Of a stretch of 64,000 bases of DNA, positions 62,074-64,000 are shown piece after piece. The notes under the pieces were generated by a model. That model did no database searches, was not told where the DNA came from, and saw nothing but the letters and a program-made list of their open reading frames with translations. The stretch lies in the NCBI GenBank assembly GCA_023229525.1, contig JALNZC010000005.1:81395-145394 (forward strand), written 5' to 3'. A program made the translations under genes and the position numbers. How positions within the stretch are numbered: position 1 is the stretch's first letter; the number at the start of each line of letters is the position of its first letter. This stretch comes from Bacteroidales bacterium (lineage in GTDB: Bacteria; Bacteroidota; Bacteroidia; Bacteroidales; FEN-979).

Positions 62074-62826
62074 TCATTTCGCCAGTTTTTCAAACAGCTC
62101 AAGCAGCTCCTCCCTTTTCCGTGAAGCTACTGGAATCCTGCAATCATTGTTCAGAATGATGTAGCCGCCTTCATGTTTTTCAAATCGTTTTATCTGCGAC
62201 AGGTTGATCAGGTATGACTTATGGATACGGTAAAAGCCACATTCGTTAAACATATCATCAAATTCGCGAAGGGTTTTCGAGATCAGTATCCGGTCGCCAT
62301 TCGTTGTGTTAATATATGTGTAACATCCATCCGATTCGCAATGGGTGATGCTTTGGAGGTCGACGAGGTAAATATTATCCAGGGTTTTAAGGACAACCTT
62401 TTTCTTATGAAGGATTTCGGTTTTGAGGTTCTCCTCAAGCGTCTGGAGTTGTGAGTTAAGGTGTTCCTGGACGAGGGTTTCCGCACGTTTTACAGCATCC
62501 GTGAGTTCTTCAGGATTGATGGGCTTCAACAGGAAATCGATTGCAGTGAATTTGAATGCCTGCACGGCATATTTTTCATACGCCGTTATAAAAATAACTT
62601 TAAAATCAATGGTTTCTAACTTATGCAGGAGGTCAAACCCTGTTCCATCGTCCATCCGGATATCCAGCAATACAAGCTGGGGATGAGTGTTCCGGATTAT
62701 TTTCAATCCGCTTTCCACACCATTTGCCTCTCCCACCAGTTTAACCTGGGGGCAATGTACAGCTATCAATCTCCCGATTGTTTCGCGCACATGATCTTCG
62801 TCATCGATAATGACTGTGCGAAGCAT
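62074..62826 (-). CDS. LytTR-family response regulator
   Basis: A 250-residue regulator. Receiver domain 1-125 with acidic pair VIIDDED, phospho-acceptor Asp55 (LVLLDIRMDD), Thr switch in FITAYEKYA and Lys in DFLLKPI. LytTR DNA-binding domain about 150-250: LDNIYLVDLQSITHCESDGCYTYI, TLREFDDMF, FYRIHKSYLINLSQIKRFEKHEGGYI and a C-terminal PVASRKREELLELF. The start is set at the ATG at 62826 (MLRTVIIDDEDHV); the upstream frame is AT-rich promoter sequence and ends in the repeat region. Paired with the TPR kinase. Confidence 0.94.
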   Translation of the reverse strand: MLRTVIIDDEDHVRETIGRLIAVHCPQVKLVGEANGVESGLKIIRNTHPQLVLLDIRMDDGTGFDLLHKLETIDFKVIFITAYEKYAVQAFKFTAIDFLLKPINPEELTDAVKRAETLVQEHLNSQLQTLEENLKTEILHKKKVVLKTLDNIYLVDLQSITHCESDGCYTYINTTNGDRILISKTLREFDDMFNECGFYRIHKSYLINLSQIKRFEKHEGGYIILNNDCRIPVASRKREELLELFEKLAK

Positions 62827-62846
62827 GTTTTCCTCACGACATCTCC

Positions 62847-62876
62847 CAAATATAGGCAATTCCATAGCTGTTTGCA
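62847..62876 (-). promoter_or_regulatory. Candidate promoter of the LytTR regulator
   Basis: On the minus strand: TTG, 19 bases, then TATATTTG (an exact TAnnTTTG). Leader about 15-20 bases to the ATG at 62826, which supports that start. Confidence 0.5.
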
Positions 62877-62902
62877 AGTTTATGTTCAGTGGGCAGTTCA
62901 CA

Positions 62903-62957
62903 GATGCCCTCGACCAGGCATCTCTCCCCGAGGGAGTGGGGTGCAGGGGTGGTGGTT
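62903..62957. repeat. Nested palindromes with G-rich end
   Basis: GATGCC/GGCATC at 62903-62908 and 62917-62922, then CTCCCCGAGGGAG and GTGGGGTGCAGGGGTGG. It lies between the LytTR gene and the right-hand T9SS gene. Sequence style resembles the arms of the 3744-3882 element and the hairpin at 15709. Confidence 0.45.
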
Positions 62958-62971
62958 TAGCAGACTGCTTA

Positions 62972-64000
62972 CTAAAGTTTCACCATCTTCCCATTCACCA
63001 CCTGACTCCCGGCCTGAATCCTGTAAAAATACATCCCCGCCGGCAAAGCTCTGGTATTCCATTGTACACGCTGTTCACCATTTGCATGGATTGTATTTAC
63101 AGGTTCAGCCACTAACTTCCCAAAGCTGTTAAAAATCTGAATTGTTATCCATGAGGATTCTTTTAGTGTATATACGAAAGTGGTAGATTCACTAAACGGA
63201 TTCGGATAAATCGTAATTCGTAATTCGTTATTCGTAATTCCATGTATTCCAACCGGCCAGTACTTCTGGTCGTACGCTCCCATGTCATATCCAGCGCCGA
63301 CCGGCCTTTGGTTACCAAGAATGTCATTCGGAGGGCTGTTAAAAGTCTGTCCATGGACACAAGTATGCTGCGCCACTCCCTGGTCAACGCACGGACTCCA
63401 GTGTTCGGTCGTGAGCAGATCGGTATCGCTGAATAACGGATCAGCATTGATCATCCCTGCTCCGATAATCCTGTTTCCTGCAATTTTATTGGTATCAAGA
63501 TCACTATAAGCGATTTCGGTATTTCCGCTTTCCATTGAAATAACATTCCCCGCCTGGTCCGGATTTTGCCAGAAAATTGAATTTAAAATATACGGGTCTG
63601 CACTGAGGGAATAAATCGCACCACCAAGGTTGGTCGCTGAATTGGCAGAAAAGGAATTATTGATCAGGGTTGCCAGATGGTCAATGGGTACGCCTGTTGA
63701 ATTTGAGAGATATAACGCTCCCCCCTGATTTTCTGCATGATTTCCATTGAAAACGTTGTTTTGCAATATTACAGGAACATTTAAAGTCACAAAAGCGCCG
63801 CCCTTTTCGGCTACATTATCCATGAAATAGTTGTTTTCAATGAGAACCACGTTGTCTAGGATTTCATAATTTTCAAGGTCCAATCCTCCCGACCACGCAT
63901 TACTTACATTCCCTTTGAAAACATTGTTACTGATCACACTTCCCGGTTCAGGTGTAAATACTCCAACCACTGCAACACCAGCATTGTTTCCGGAAATAAG
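62972..64000 (-). CDS. T9SS-exported right-handed beta-helix protein (5' end beyond the window)
   Basis: The last ~342 codons of a surface protein; the frame is open to base 64000. Parallel beta-helix coils are clear (NNYFMDNVAEKGGAFV, NNVFNGNHAENQGGALYLS, NNSFSANSATNLGGAIYS), with GGA.. turns typical of polymorphic-outer-membrane-like repeats. A PVGAGYDMGAYDQKYW linker follows, then a classical T9SS sorting domain IYPNPFSESTTFVYTL...GMYFYRIQAGSQVVNGKMVKL. It keeps the PNP motif, unlike the 11-30 kb cluster. Its N-terminus and start are outside. Confidence 0.87.
   Translation of the reverse strand, partial: LISGNNAGVAVVGVFTPEPGSVISNNVFKGNVSNAWSGGLDLENYEILDNVVLIENNYFMDNVAEKGGAFVTLNVPVILQNNVFNGNHAENQGGALYLSNSTGVPIDHLATLINNSFSANSATNLGGAIYSLSADPYILNSIFWQNPDQAGNVISMESGNTEIAYSDLDTNKIAGNRIIGAGMINADPLFSDTDLLTTEHWSPCVDQGVAQHTCVHGQTFNSPPNDILGNQRPVGAGYDMGAYDQKYWPVGIHGITNNELRITIYPNPFSESTTFVYTLKESSWITIQIFNSFGKLVAEPVNTIHANGEQRVQWNTRALPAGMYFYRIQAGSQVVNGKMVKL

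Noticed and set aside
1..64000. rRNA, tmRNA, riboswitches, prophage or T9SS machinery genes
   Set aside because: I found no sequence matching these; T9SS cargo is present, but no Por/Gld secretion genes are in this window.

Overview
The window comes from a Bacteroidota chromosome, most likely class Bacteroidia; I cannot resolve the family. The evidence is type IX secretion (T9SS) C-terminal sorting domains on six very different cargo proteins, TAnnTTTG-type -7 promoter boxes (once with a well-spaced TTTG -33 box), a TPR-type sensor kinase paired with a LytTR regulator, a type III glutamine synthetase, a transhydrogenase split into three subunits, DUF4199 and DUF4831 family proteins, and a GDP-heptose gene set. 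There are two tRNA genes (Arg-CCG and Lys-UUU). I see no rRNA, CRISPR array, prophage or plasmid functions.

Layout. 1-10 kb holds housekeeping genes: a PhoR/PhoB-like two-component pair (cut by the left edge), an outer-membrane barrel, ubiX, queG, ruvB, a three-gene stress operon (universal stress protein, SPOR protein, universal stress protein), fbaA, nhaD and tRNA-Arg. 10-11.6 kb has a VOC protein and a divergent pair of small HTH proteins. 11.6-30 kb is the accessory core: four giant T9SS cargo proteins (1052-1314 aa), three of them right-handed beta-helix proteins. They alternate with tiny secreted/membrane proteins that consist of a signal peptide, a Pro-rich patch, a PID motif, one membrane helix and a basic tail (PID-CTERM-like). 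One mini-protein gene is truncated by an ISL3-type insertion sequence. A second tiny membrane-protein family has one intact and one decayed copy here. The giants are mosaics of shared N- and C-terminal modules, with a 254-bp tract differing at one base between two of them.

30-33.4 kb is a mixed stretch: an SDR, a LuxR-type HTH remnant, a VOC protein, tRNA-Lys, a cupin and a YciO/TsaC-like protein. 33.6-40 kb is a surface-glycan block: a DUF4199 protein, a GT2 and a GT4 glycosyltransferase, then the four enzymes that make GDP-D-glycero-alpha-D-manno-heptose (hddA, gmhA, hddC, and a gmhB-like phosphatase). 40-51 kb has a sodium/solute symporter, glnN, a DUF4831 protein, kdsA, rarA, a small lipoprotein, the split pntA/pntA2/pntB operon and a CDGSH/ferredoxin-like protein. 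51-64 kb has pdxH, an M3 peptidase lipoprotein, a BNR-type T9SS protein, a YciI protein, cfa, an Asp/Glu racemase, an AraC-type remnant, a LytS/LytTR-like pair and a T9SS beta-helix protein cut by the right edge.

Working together: heptose genes, kdsA and the glycosyltransferases supply surface polysaccharide; the T9SS proteins are the surface and secreted load. No T9SS machinery, sortase or exosortase gene lies in the window, so the exporters must be encoded elsewhere. Many intergenic spacers are built from short, locally repeated words, and a G/C-rich inverted-repeat element sits between queG and ruvB. The most promising undescribed system is the repeated cassette of giant T9SS cargo plus sorting-signal-only mini-protein.
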